From: Faecalibacterium prausnitzii
Lineage (GTDB): Bacteria; Bacillota; Clostridia; Oscillospirales; Ruminococcaceae
Length of the DNA stretch: 64,000 nt
Direction of reading: 5' to 3'
Assembly: GCF_019967995.1 (NCBI RefSeq)
Contig: NZ_CP065377.1
Coordinates: 558,001-622,000, forward strand
Below, one piece after another: positions 42,489 through 51,523 of this stretch. The position numbers were made by a program, and so were the translations under genes. Position 1 is the stretch's first letter. Every line of letters begins with the position of its first letter. A model generated the notes under the pieces. The model saw nothing but the letters and a program-made list of their open reading frames with translations, did not search any database and had not been told where the DNA came from.

Positions 42489-44956
42489 TTCGACAGAATT
42501 TCAACGCAGATTGGACAGTAGAAAAGGGCGATGGCAATTCCCGGATGAATTCCTTTCTGGGAAATACCCAGACCAAAACCGTACATCTGCCCTACGATGC
42601 CATGATCCACGAAGCCCGCACCCCGGACACGAAAAACGGTGCACAGACCGGTTTCTACCCCGGCGGCGAGTACATTTTTCAGAAGCATTTCACCGCACCC
42701 CAGGCGTGGCAAGGCAAGCCGGTATCGCTGGTGTTTGAGGGCGTATACCAGACGGCGCTGGTCTACCTGAACGGCTGGCTGCTGACCCGGAACGTGAACG
42801 GCTATGCGGAGTTTACCGTGGAGGTTGGCCCCTACCTGAAATATGGTGCCGACAACCTGCTGAAGGTCATTGCAGACAACAGTCTGGAACCCAACAGCCG
42901 CTGGTATACCGGCAGTGGCATCTACCGCCCGGTGCGGCTGCTGGTGGGAAACAAGGTCTATCTGCCGCAGGATACCGTGTGTATCACCACCCGGGAGGTG
43001 GGCGAGGGCTTTGCCCTGCTGGATGTGACGGCGCAGGTGCAGTCTGCCAGCACTGTTACAGAACGGGTGACCCTGCAGCAGACCATCTGCCGGGAGGGCA
43101 CGGCAGTGCTCACCGACCGGCAGAACCTCCTGCTCCAGCCCGGCGAAAGCAGAACCGTCTCCTTCCGGTACTGCGTGGACAGCCCGGCTCTGTGGAGCCC
43201 GGAGAGCCCCAACCTCTACACCAGCATTATGCAGGTGCTGGAGGGCGAGGAAGAACTGGACCGGGAAGAGACCAGCTTCGGCATCCGTACCCTGAGCATC
43301 GATGCAGCGCATGGGGTATGCATCAACGGGCAGACCGTCAAGCTGCGGGGTGCCTGCATCCACCACGACAACGGCATTCTGGGTGCAGCTACCTTGCCCG
43401 ATGCCGAGGAGCGCCGCATTCGTCAACTGAAGGAAGCGGGCTTCAATGCCATCCGCTCCTCCCATCACCCGGCAGGGCGGGCGCTGCTGGATGCCTGCGA
43501 CCGGTACGGTGTGCTGGTGATGGACGAGCTGAGCGACGTATGGAACCTGCGGAAGAATCCCTACGACTATGCTCTGTACTTTGAGCAGGACTGGAAGCAG
43601 ACCATCGAGAAGATGGTGGCAAAGGACTACAACCACCCCAGTGTTATTTTGTACTGTGTGGGCAACGAGATCTCCGAGGCGGGCTCGGAAAGCGGAGCAG
43701 AGACCAACCGTCGGCTCTGCAACACCTTCCGGGAGCTGGACCCCACCCGTTACACCACCAACGCCCTCAACGGTCTGATGGCAGCCGGTTACCGTCTGCG
43801 GGAGATCATGGGGGATGTGATGCGAAAGTTCCCGGCACAGCCCGGCCCAACCGGCGGCGATGGCGGCGGCAGCAATGCTCTGAACAGCTTTATGAGCCTG
43901 ATGTCCGGGGAAAAGGGGGACTACTTTGCCACCCATCCCCTGCTCACCGAGGCGCTGTCCGGCTGCGAGGATTCTTGCGATGTGATCGGTCTGAACTACC
44001 TTACCGGACGCCACGTGCTGGAGCATGAGCTGCACCCCCACAAGGCAGTGCTGGGTACCGAGACCTACCCGGCAGACATCGTGCGGCTGTGGCGCATTGT
44101 GGAGGAGAACCCCCACATGATCGGCGACTTCACATGGGCTGGCTACGATTATCTGGGGGAGGCCGGCTGCGGCATCTTCCATTACGATGGCGGTGCCAAT
44201 TTCAGCAGCATCTACCCGGAACGCACCGCCTATATTGGAGATCTGGATCTGCTGGGCAACCGCCGCCCCATCAGCTATCTGCGGGAGATCGTTTACGGTC
44301 TGCGGAAGGCACCTTATCTGGCAGTGCTGCGAATGGAACACAACGGTCAGATCTCCAGCAAAACGCCTTGGATGTTCAAGGATAACCTTTCCAGTTGGAC
44401 ATGGCCCGGTTTTGAGGGACAAACGGCTTCGGTGGATGTGTACTCCGCCTCGGAGGAGGTGGAGCTGTTCCTGAACGGTGCTTCTCTGGGTCGCCGTACC
44501 GTGGTGGATTTTACCGCCACCTACAGCGTGCCCTACACTCCCGGCGAGCTGAAGGCTGTGGGCTATACCGGCGGTGTGTGTGACGGCGAGTTCACGCTGC
44601 GCACCGCACAGGATGCACAGATGACCCTTACAGCAGATCGTAAGACCCTGCAAGCTAACGGCGAGGATGCCGCCTTTGTGATGATCCAATTCGTGGATGC
44701 AAATAGCACTGCAGATCTGCACACCAAGCACACCCTGAAGGTGGAGTTGGAGGGTGCAGGCATTCTGGAAGCCGTAGGCAGCGCAAACCCCTGCTCCGAG
44801 GAACGTTACGACACCCCGGAAAGCGAGACCTTTGACGGCTGCTGCATGGCGGTGGTCCGTGCAGGAGAAGCTGCGGGCGAAATTCATCTGACCGTCACAG
44901 CAGATGACAGCGTTCAGAAGCAGCTGACGATCCTGATTCAGGAAGCAGAGTGCTGA
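42485..44956 (+). CDS. Glycoside hydrolase family 2, beta-galactosidase-like
   Basis: 823 residues without a signal peptide: jelly-roll (1-170), Ig-like (170-275), TIM barrel with acid/base E395 in GNE and nucleophile E526 in GTET, then DUF4982-like and C-terminal Ig-like domains. The GDLDLLGNRRPISYLRE segment matches bacterial beta-galactosidase-type GH2 proteins; I do not see the N-x-K element of glucuronidases, so glucuronide specificity is less likely. Translation is coupled to the symporter by a four-base overlap. The exact substrate is open (galactoside, glucuronide or mannoside). Confidence 0.85.
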   Translation: MIRQNFNADWTVEKGDGNSRMNSFLGNTQTKTVHLPYDAMIHEARTPDTKNGAQTGFYPGGEYIFQKHFTAPQAWQGKPVSLVFEGVYQTALVYLNGWLLTRNVNGYAEFTVEVGPYLKYGADNLLKVIADNSLEPNSRWYTGSGIYRPVRLLVGNKVYLPQDTVCITTREVGEGFALLDVTAQVQSASTVTERVTLQQTICREGTAVLTDRQNLLLQPGESRTVSFRYCVDSPALWSPESPNLYTSIMQVLEGEEELDREETSFGIRTLSIDAAHGVCINGQTVKLRGACIHHDNGILGAATLPDAEERRIRQLKEAGFNAIRSSHHPAGRALLDACDRYGVLVMDELSDVWNLRKNPYDYALYFEQDWKQTIEKMVAKDYNHPSVILYCVGNEISEAGSESGAETNRRLCNTFRELDPTRYTTNALNGLMAAGYRLREIMGDVMRKFPAQPGPTGGDGGGSNALNSFMSLMSGEKGDYFATHPLLTEALSGCEDSCDVIGLNYLTGRHVLEHELHPHKAVLGTETYPADIVRLWRIVEENPHMIGDFTWAGYDYLGEAGCGIFHYDGGANFSSIYPERTAYIGDLDLLGNRRPISYLREIVYGLRKAPYLAVLRMEHNGQISSKTPWMFKDNLSSWTWPGFEGQTASVDVYSASEEVELFLNGASLGRRTVVDFTATYSVPYTPGELKAVGYTGGVCDGEFTLRTAQDAQMTLTADRKTLQANGEDAAFVMIQFVDANSTADLHTKHTLKVELEGAGILEAVGSANPCSEERYDTPESETFDGCCMAVVRAGEAAGEIHLTVTADDSVQKQLTILIQEAEC

Positions 44957-44978
44957 AGCTCAAAAAGCCGGTGAAGGC

Positions 44979-45021
44979 TCAAAACAAAAACAGGGTGCGC
45001 CCCCGAATAGGACGCACCCTG
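44979..45021 (-). terminator. Terminator at the left end of the mobilisation module
   Basis: CAGGGTGCG and CGCACCCTG pair around a loop, with T-rich sequence following on the minus strand. A second hairpin (arms of 14 bases with one G-T pair) lies at 45051-45082. Confidence 0.75.
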
Positions 45022-45254
45022 AAAAATCCACATGCGATAGCAATATGTACAACAGGGCGTTCCCCGTCGGGAACGCTCTGTTTCTCTTTGCTGGTAGTAT
45101 GATGAGCCTGCTCCGCCTGCCATGCAGCAAACTCCCGCTGGCCTTCCTCGCTGTTCCAGCAGGCAAGGATAGCTGGGTAGAATGCCCGTGCCAGACGGTC
45201 AATGACTTCATCGGGATAAGGGGAAGTGTTTGTGGACTTTTTCTTTTTGTTCAA
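44979..45254 (-). CDS. Small hypothetical protein of the mobilisation module
   Basis: 91 residues from a TTG that follows AAAGGAG by seven bases (LNKKKKSTNTSPYPDEVIDR, then LARAFYPAILACWNSEEGQREFAAWQ). The first 65 residues look conserved and basic-amphipathic; I have no family for them. The C-terminal 30 residues are encoded by two hairpins, one of which is a terminator, so the original stop codon may have been lost. It is the last gene of the ParB-like operon. Confidence 0.55.
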   Translation of the reverse strand: MNKKKKSTNTSPYPDEVIDRLARAFYPAILACWNSEEGQREFAAWQAEQAHHTTSKEKQSVPDGERPVVHIAIACGFFRVRPIRGRTLFLF

Positions 45255-45302
45255 ACGCACGCTCCTTTGGACATCTGTGAACAGCATACCATGTGCCTGT
45301 TG

Positions 45303-46229
45303 TTATGCTGTCTGGTCTTTAACATCTGCGAGTGCGGCTTCCAGAGAAGTAAGATAGTCCTTATGCTTGTGAATGATCTCCAGAATCACATCACGCTGTG
45401 CATTATCGGGCATCTGCTCCAACTGGTAGTTGAATGAAATACGGAAACGAGTAGTGAGTTCTTCCAACGCCACATACTCGTACCGTACATCCTCCGGGTA
45501 AGCATCGCTGTCGTAAACCGATTCAAACTTTCGGAATGGCATGACAGGCGCTTTGCCCGGAACGCGGATCACACCGTCAGCGTCAGGCGTCGGTTCCACC
45601 TTCAGCTCCGGGTGCAGAATATCCTGCAAAGTTTGTGCCCGGTCATGGTAGGCCGTCCTGGCAAGGCGGTGCATATCAGCTTTGGACACTTTCGTCTGTC
45701 CGGACAGGATGCTCTGCTTTAAGCCTGGTATCAGTTCTTCCGCAATCTCCACGCCTTTCATATACTTCGAGGCGCGGATAACGGTGTCCTTGCTCACTCC
45801 GTTTTCTTCTGCGATTCGGTCGCAGGTTTTGCTGTTGTCGATCAAGTTCGCTTTTAGCGAACTTGATTTTGCATCGCGGCTCTTGCGATCACCGCCGTGC
45901 GCGGCTTTTTCGGCTTCATACTGTTTGCCCATCAGGTAGTACTTCTGCTCCGGGGTTAAATTGCGCCGCCCCAACTGGTTCTTACAAATCCAAGCGAGGA
46001 CTTCTTCTCTGCTTTCAAACGGGAGTGGCATTGTGGAGAAATAAATCTCCGGATGCTTCTGAAGAATCGCATAACGGTTGTGGCCATCAATAAGGATATT
46101 ACCCCAGACAATCAAAGGAGAGAGCAGCTTGCCCTCTTTGAGGATGTTTTCTTCAAGCTGCTTAAATTCATCATCGGTCAGAGGAGGGATCTGGGACTGG
46201 AACTCCGGGTCGATTTTCAGATTGATCAT
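45303..46229 (-). CDS. ParB/Spo0J-like N-terminal-domain protein
   Basis: 308 residues from the ATG seven bases after AAGGAG. It begins with a ParB-type domain (LSPLIVWGNILIDGHNRYAIL, where the ID.GH.R motif is the nucleotide-binding signature) and continues with a KorB-like helix-turn-helix (TCDRIAEENGVSKDTVIRAS). Proteins of this sort regulate or partition mobile elements. It lies directly after the relaxase. Confidence 0.82.
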   Translation of the reverse strand: MINLKIDPEFQSQIPPLTDDEFKQLEENILKEGKLLSPLIVWGNILIDGHNRYAILQKHPEIYFSTMPLPFESREEVLAWICKNQLGRRNLTPEQKYYLMGKQYEAEKAAHGGDRKSRDAKSSSLKANLIDNSKTCDRIAEENGVSKDTVIRASKYMKGVEIAEELIPGLKQSILSGQTKVSKADMHRLARTAYHDRAQTLQDILHPELKVEPTPDADGVIRVPGKAPVMPFRKFESVYDSDAYPEDVRYEYVALEELTTRFRISFNYQLEQMPDNAQRDVILEIIHKHKDYLTSLEAALADVKDQTA

Positions 46230-46241
46230 ACGCACACTCCT

Positions 46242-47872
46242 TTATCTCTCCTGCTGCGTCTGCTCTTCCTCCCGGAAAAAGGACGCAACATTCTGCTTTG
46301 CGGTTTTCAGTTTGAGCAGTTCTTCCTTGGCTTCCTTGTACTGCTCGTAGAACTTTGCCTTTTCGGATGCAAGCTGCGCATACTCGGCTTCCAGCTTTTT
46401 CGGGCTGGGCAGCTTGGTGATGTCGTTTGCCTTAAAATAGGCTGCTGCCGCCCGGTGCGCTGTCAGCTCTGCACGGTGCTGTTCTTCAAAGGCTGCGGGT
46501 CGTTTTGCAGCTTTTAACTGCTGTGCGATGTTCTTGGTGTTGGTGTAGGCTGCGATGTGATAGCGCAGCTCTTTGTTGACCTTCATGCGGCCTTCGAGGT
46601 CTTTCACCATCGCCAGCGAGTCGTGATACTTGGTTTCCAGTTCGGTGATGCGCTGGTTCAGGGCGTCCTCGTCGGTCAAGTCCTTTTCCTGCAGAAGCTT
46701 CACGGTCTGTGCCATAACTTTGAGATTGTGTTTCGTGAGCCAACGCTTATAGCCGATGCCCTTGCCCTCGGTCATCCTCGACTGGATGTCGATCAGTTTC
46801 CCGATGGTATCCTGCTTGAACTGCGCCTTGGGTTTGCGTTCGGCGTTTGCCTGCAACGTGACAAACACTGCCGCCTTATCGAACTTGTCACCGAGATGTT
46901 TCGCTCGGATAAACTTTGTTCTGCCAGCGGGCAGATAGCTCAGACACCCACGGCTTTCCTTGACGGTGATGCCGTACTGCTGCATAAGCCTATCAGAAAA
47001 ATCTTCAAAGCTGGTGGCACGGTACAGCACCGAAGAAATCTGTTTCCGCAGGGTATCTTTTACGGTTTCAAACTTCTTCTGCCGGGGCTGCTGTCCAGTT
47101 GCGGTAAGGGCTGCGTTCTCGCGGTCAAGTTTCATCTGACCGCGCCTGCGTGCCCAATACTCGGCTTCGCTGACACGCTCCTTTGATCCGTTGAGCAGGT
47201 CGATCTGGTACAGTCCGGCACCCTCGCACAGCTCCATGACCTCGACACGGAGGTGCCGCATGGTCTGGGCTGTGCTGGAGTGCTTCATACCCTCACACCA
47301 GTCGCGGGGCTTTTGCATATAGGGCTTGCGTTCCACTTCTCGCATTCGGATGCTTCCGATCACGATGTGGACATGGATGTTTCCCGAATGGTTGTGCCCA
47401 TCGGGGTGAGTGCAGACGATGGCGGGATGACCGGGGAAGTTTTCTTTGCAGAATTTCAGGCCAAGGGCCTGTGCCTTTTCCATCGTCAATCCGTTTTCGA
47501 CTGTATCCCGTGGGTCGAAGCTGATGATATACTGGTGACTTTTGATATCACCATGCTGGGTGTTCTTGCCATACTTGCGGTTTGCCAGCAGACAGGCTGT
47601 TGCAAAGGAGAAATCGCCACACTCAAGCGTATTGAGCAGGTAGGATTCCCGCAGCTTCGGCTTGCCCTGTTCATCAAGAAGTTGCTTTCCGGTGAACTCA
47701 TCGTGCTGGTAAACGAGGTACGCTTCGATGGCGGTGTAGTCCGAGTTTTTATTACAATTCGATTATTCAAATCGTTGGCAACAACATCGAATTGTATGTC
47801 GCAAATATGCGGTTTATGGTTGAACAATGCAGTTGCTCTTGCGACTGAGGCGATATGCTTGAGCGTTGCCAT
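46242..47872 (-). pseudogene. mobA: MOBP-type relaxase interrupted after codon 9 by a 95-nt insertion
   Basis: The gene starts ATGGCAACGCTC (MATLKHIAS), then 95 bases intervene, then the frame resumes KNSDYTAIEAYLVYQHDEF and runs to 46242. The HUH histidines are intact (VCTHPDGHNHSGNIHVHIVI), with a tyrosine-bearing N-terminal segment, and the C-terminal half is coiled coil as in this family (about 500 residues). As written the frame is broken (95 is not a multiple of three and it contains stops), so the protein is made only if the insertion is removed or bypassed, or if an internal TTG at 47489 is used, which would lose the N-terminus. Confidence 0.8.
47751..47845 (-). other. 95-nt structured insertion within the relaxase gene
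   Basis: Bounded by comparison with the expected relaxase start MATLKHIAS-KNSDYT. On the relaxase strand it begins GTCGCAA, which pairs with TTGCGAC at insert positions 42-48. Then ACAATTCGAT (51-60) pairs with ATCGAATTGT (83-92), with a GTTG/CAAC stem-loop inside. The ends lack terminal inverted repeats, and no obvious target duplication is seen. I know no named element of this kind. Confidence 0.65.
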
Positions 47873-48278
47873 ACAGTTCACCCAGAACTTTCTCGGCGTG
47901 GAGCCGGAATGCGGTCAGGTCTGCAAGTTCGTCAAGGATTTTCGCCCGGATCTGCTCGGTGTCTGCACCGCCGGAATTGAAGTGCCTTGCAAGCTGGTTG
48001 AGGTTTCCGCCCACCTTGCAGCACTGAGCAAGCAAAGTGGAAACAGCGGTCAGGGTTTCTTCGCCGCCGCCGGCAACGATGACCGTTTTCTCGATCTTGA
48101 CGTTGTGGATGGCGCGGCGGATAAAAGTGGAGAGGGAGAGATTCAGGAGTTTGCAAGTGAGTTCCAGTGACGCTTTTTCCTTCGCTGTCACACGGAACTT
48201 GATGACGTGCGTTTTGTTGTTCGGCGTGTCGTGGTGCTGGGAATTGCTAGGGGTCAGTTGAACATTCGTTTTGGTCAT
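47814..48278 (-). CDS. mobC: MobC-like relaxosome accessory protein
   Basis: 154 residues from the ATG after AGGAGG. The core KFRVTAKEKASLELTCKLLN, LSLSTFIRRAIHNVKI and GGNLNQLARHFN is the usual MobC pattern: a ribbon-helix-helix followed by a helical domain that loads the relaxase at oriT. Its last codons overlap the relaxase start, and the 95-nt insertion replaces its C-terminus with SRKSNCIVQP. Confidence 0.85.
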   Translation of the reverse strand: MTKTNVQLTPSNSQHHDTPNNKTHVIKFRVTAKEKASLELTCKLLNLSLSTFIRRAIHNVKIEKTVIVAGGGEETLTAVSTLLAQCCKVGGNLNQLARHFNSGGADTEQIRAKILDELADLTAFRLHAEKVLGELYGNAQAYRLSRKSNCIVQP

Positions 48279-49011
48279 TGTACCTCCTGTCTGTTCGATA
48301 ACTCCTCGGTGAAGTTATGTAAAACACGACACGCCGTTGCTGTTCGCACCATCAGGTGCGAACCATGAGCAGGGTTTGGGGTGGGACCGCGTTTGCGAAG
48401 CGCAGCGGAGCAATGAAAGCCCCAGTGGGGCTTTTAAGCGGCAGCGCGGTCTGCGATAGCAGATGGAGGGGCGTTGCCCCGACAAGCGCTACCCCAACAA
48501 GATCACTTGGAAAACTCGCAAGAGTTTGAGAAGTGAAGTCACGGATGGACAGGAAATTTTCAAGAATTGAAAATTTGTGGCCACGGGACGGTTCTTGCCC
48601 TCCACCGCTGCGCTCAAAACGCATTTTCAACAAATGTTTCCAAATTGTTAAGACGCAAAAAATAAGTAGCGGGGCTCTGCTCATGTAATGGGGTCACCGT
48701 TTGCTCCGAACGAAGTTCCAGCCCCTGTTTGTGCAGCAGCGTTGTCCGGCTCGCTCACGGAAAGTGTGAGGTCATGGCACGGTATCACGTTCAGACGGCT
48801 TATGAAGGATTCAAGGTTCAGTATGAAGAAAGCTAGGCGCAGCGCAGCGATGATTTTGTCGGGTGAAACAGCGGCAAAATGAATCGGGTGTGTTGCGGGG
48901 AGGTATCGGAACTCCACACAGCGTCTTAAACAAAAGAAAATGCGAGCGACGTCAGTGACGGCACTCGCACAAAAGATTACTCTTTTTAATATCAATGATA
49001 TTATATGTGAA
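48279..49011. other. Noncoding region with oriT-like DNA
   Basis: 730 bases upstream of mobC without a convincing gene. Features: the hairpin AGCCCCAGTGGGGCTT near 48418, GGGGCGTTGCCCC near 48472, then CAAGCGCTACCCC, a nic-like sequence, followed by inverted repeats AAACTC-GCAA-GAGTTT (48512-48527) and AAATTTTC/GAAAATTT (48554-48576). This order, next to mobC and the relaxase, is what an oriT looks like. The right half has short open frames (for example an 18-codon frame from about 48775) that I would not call genes. Confidence 0.5.
48938..48972 (-). terminator. Terminator of the restriction-modification operon
   Basis: TGCGAG and CGTCA arms pair with TGACG and CTCGCA with small mismatches; a T-rich run follows on the minus strand. 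Confidence 0.75.
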
Positions 49012-50022
49012 CTAATTCAACTTGTCAACAACTTTTTTCAGAAATTCAAAAGAAGTTGCTATCAATTTGTTTCCTTCTGGACCTTCAAAATAATCTATAT
49101 GCCTTTGCATTCGACCGTTTACGAATTCAGTGAGTTGCTTTATCCGACGTTTTTTGACGGAAGGGCTAACAATTTTGTTATAAGCATATAGCAAGCAGAC
49201 AATTTCAAACATCGGACGGCTTGTCAATTTGCTGCGGCGTTCACCAGCTGAGATATTGTCGAGTGATGCAATAAAGGCCGAGATCTCAGGTGATGGCCTT
49301 GTTGTGCTCGTGCGAGACAGCGCATTGAGCAAACAGTTATTATGCGCGCAAGCATTGCGCAAACTTTTGACCGGATTCAAAACTCTTTGGGGTAACAGTG
49401 GTGTAAACTGTGGATTTCGTTCTGCATAAAAACGGTACATACGCAAAAATTCGCCAAATCCAATCAGTTCTTCCAGAACCCACATTGGACAATCAACGTC
49501 ATAAATACGTGTTGATAGATACGCCTGCGGACTCTGTGCCGGGAAAACAGAACATACTGCAAAATACTTTTCAATTAGTTCGCCTGTAAAGGAGGCGTCT
49601 GTTTTTCGTTCGATAGCTGCCAAAATCTCCGGGTATTGTGCAAGAAAATCACGGACGATTGCATAGCCGTCTTCACTCGGATTTTCTTCTAATTCACGCA
49701 GAAGCGAAACTTTCAAATCATGCTCTACATCAATGCACATTTGCAGAAGAAGCTCCCTTAGGTAAAAATCCAGTGTAGACAGCTCAGTCAAATATGCAAA
49801 CTCAAGATGGATGTATTTTCCTGCATTTGGGCCAGCAATATGTTTGGGGTAATTTTTTCGATAAGATGCTGTGCGCAGATAATTGTTTCTCTGTGAAAAA
49901 CATTCTACGGCCTGTTCTTCTGAAATGAGATGAAATTGGATACCTTTTTCATCATGGAGCATCTGAACAAGTTCTTCCGCAGTCTTTTTCGGTTTCATTT
50001 TAGAATTTTCGATTATGCTCAC
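49012..50022 (-). CDS. Abi-family (AbiD/AbiF-type) abortive-infection protein
   Basis: 336 residues, GTG start close behind hsdM. The family pattern is clear: QRNNYLRTASYRKNY near the start, a helical LSTLDFYLRELLLQMCIDVE region, and VKSLRNACAHNNCLLN, the RNxxxH HEPN-type motif expected in an RNA-cleaving active site. In Abi_2 systems such proteins stop phage growth by killing or stalling the host. As the last gene of the type I operon it may act as a second layer of defence. Confidence 0.82.
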   Translation of the reverse strand: MSIIENSKMKPKKTAEELVQMLHDEKGIQFHLISEEQAVECFSQRNNYLRTASYRKNYPKHIAGPNAGKYIHLEFAYLTELSTLDFYLRELLLQMCIDVEHDLKVSLLRELEENPSEDGYAIVRDFLAQYPEILAAIERKTDASFTGELIEKYFAVCSVFPAQSPQAYLSTRIYDVDCPMWVLEELIGFGEFLRMYRFYAERNPQFTPLLPQRVLNPVKSLRNACAHNNCLLNALSRTSTTRPSPEISAFIASLDNISAGERRSKLTSRPMFEIVCLLYAYNKIVSPSVKKRRIKQLTEFVNGRMQRHIDYFEGPEGNKLIATSFEFLKKVVDKLN

Positions 50023-50029
50023 ATCCTGT

Positions 50030-51523
50030 TCAATCGTTCTTTTTCAGTTGCCCCATCAATTCCTGAAAACTTTCCAGAGCACTCTGCAAATTTTCAATAA
50101 TATCCGCGGCAAGTTCGTCCGGCGCAGGGAGATTGTCCAAATCGGCAAGCGACTTGTCCTTCAGCCAGAAAATATCCAGACTGGTTTTATCACGTTCCAG
50201 AATTTCATCTACCGTGAATCTGCGCCAGCGGCCTTCTGGATTTTCCTGTGACCATGTTTCTGTGCGTTCGTGGCGGTTTTCTGGATGATAGCATTGAATG
50301 AAATTCTGCAAGTCAGCGTCCGTCATGGGATGCTGACGAAGCGTAAAGTGAACATTTGTGCGAAAATCGTAGATCCAGACTTCCTTTGTCTGACGCTCTG
50401 GGCTGGCGGGACGCTTATCGAAGAAAATCACATTTGCCTTTACACCCGGCTTGTAAAAAATGCCAGTTGGCAGGCGGAGAATGGTGTGCAAGTCCGTGGT
50501 GTCCAACAGCTTTTTACGGATGATCTCGCCTGCACCACCTTCGAATAGAACGTTATCCGGTACAACAACGGCCGCCTTTCCGGTCGGCTTCAGAATCGTA
50601 TTGATATGCTGGATAAAGTTGAGCTGTTTATTCGAGCTGGTCGTCCAGAAATCCTGCCGGTTGTAGACCAGATCCTCTTCTTCCTGCTCCTCTTCTTCAT
50701 TGGTGAAGGTGATGGAGGATTTTTTACCGAACGGCGGGTTCGTCAGTACATAGTCCACACGATAACCCGGGTCAGACAACAGCGCATCCCCACGCATGAC
50801 AGGGACTTTGCCGTACAGGTCACCGATGTTGTGCAGATACAGATTCATCAGACAGAGTTTGAAGGTTGCGACCACAAGTTCAGTTCCATAGAACGTTTCG
50901 TTTTTCAGGAATTCTTTCTCTGTACGGTCGAGTGCATAGTTCTTTGGGTCAGCCAAGAACGCCTGTGCAGCAAGGAAAAAGCCGCCGCTTCCACAGCAGG
51001 GGTCAGCAATCGTCTTTTTCGGTTCCGGGCGCAGACAGGCCACCATTGCTTTGATGAGCGGGCGGGGTGTAAAATACTGCCCTGCACCACTTTTTACGTC
51101 CTCGGCGTTCTTTTGCAGCAACCCTTCGTAGATCTCGCCCTTCACATCGGAAGACATGGACACCCAGTTTTCCTTGTCGATCATCTGCACCACGCGGTAC
51201 AGGATGGAAACATTGCTGATTTTGTTGACGGCCCCTTTGAAGATCTGCCCTAAAATGCCGCCCTCATCGCCCAGCCGCTCCAGTATAGCGCGGTACTGAT
51301 TTTCCAGCTCTGCGCCCTTGAGCGTGTTCATATCTGACCAAGTGTAACTTTTAGGGATGCCGGTTTCTCGCTTATACGGCGGGCGGGAGTATTCATCGGA
51401 CATTTTCAGGAAAATCAGGTAGGTAAGTTGCTCAAGATAATCGCCGTAAGATACACCATCATCTCGCAGCGGATTGCAAAGTCCCCATACTTTGGAGATG
51501 ATATTCGAAGATTGTTCGCTCAT
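50030..51523 (-). CDS. hsdM: Type I restriction-modification DNA methyltransferase subunit
   Basis: 497 residues with the N-terminal helical domain and N6-adenine methylase motifs: ADPCCGSGGFFLAAQ (SAM-binding motif I) and VLTNPPFGKKSS (catalytic motif IV). It forms the modification enzyme with HsdS. Its start overlaps the preceding gene by four bases. Confidence 0.95.
   Translation of the reverse strand: MSEQSSNIISKVWGLCNPLRDDGVSYGDYLEQLTYLIFLKMSDEYSRPPYKRETGIPKSYTWSDMNTLKGAELENQYRAILERLGDEGGILGQIFKGAVNKISNVSILYRVVQMIDKENWVSMSSDVKGEIYEGLLQKNAEDVKSGAGQYFTPRPLIKAMVACLRPEPKKTIADPCCGSGGFFLAAQAFLADPKNYALDRTEKEFLKNETFYGTELVVATFKLCLMNLYLHNIGDLYGKVPVMRGDALLSDPGYRVDYVLTNPPFGKKSSITFTNEEEEQEEEDLVYNRQDFWTTSSNKQLNFIQHINTILKPTGKAAVVVPDNVLFEGGAGEIIRKKLLDTTDLHTILRLPTGIFYKPGVKANVIFFDKRPASPERQTKEVWIYDFRTNVHFTLRQHPMTDADLQNFIQCYHPENRHERTETWSQENPEGRWRRFTVDEILERDKTSLDIFWLKDKSLADLDNLPAPDELAADIIENLQSALESFQELMGQLKKND

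Noticed and set aside
47751..47845. Integron attC site or minimal group II intron as explanation of the relaxase insertion
   Set aside because: No R''/R' core sites (GTTRRRY/RYYYAAC) at the ends, and no domain V-like hairpin with the AGC/AAAG catalytic triad pattern; length is also too short for an intron.
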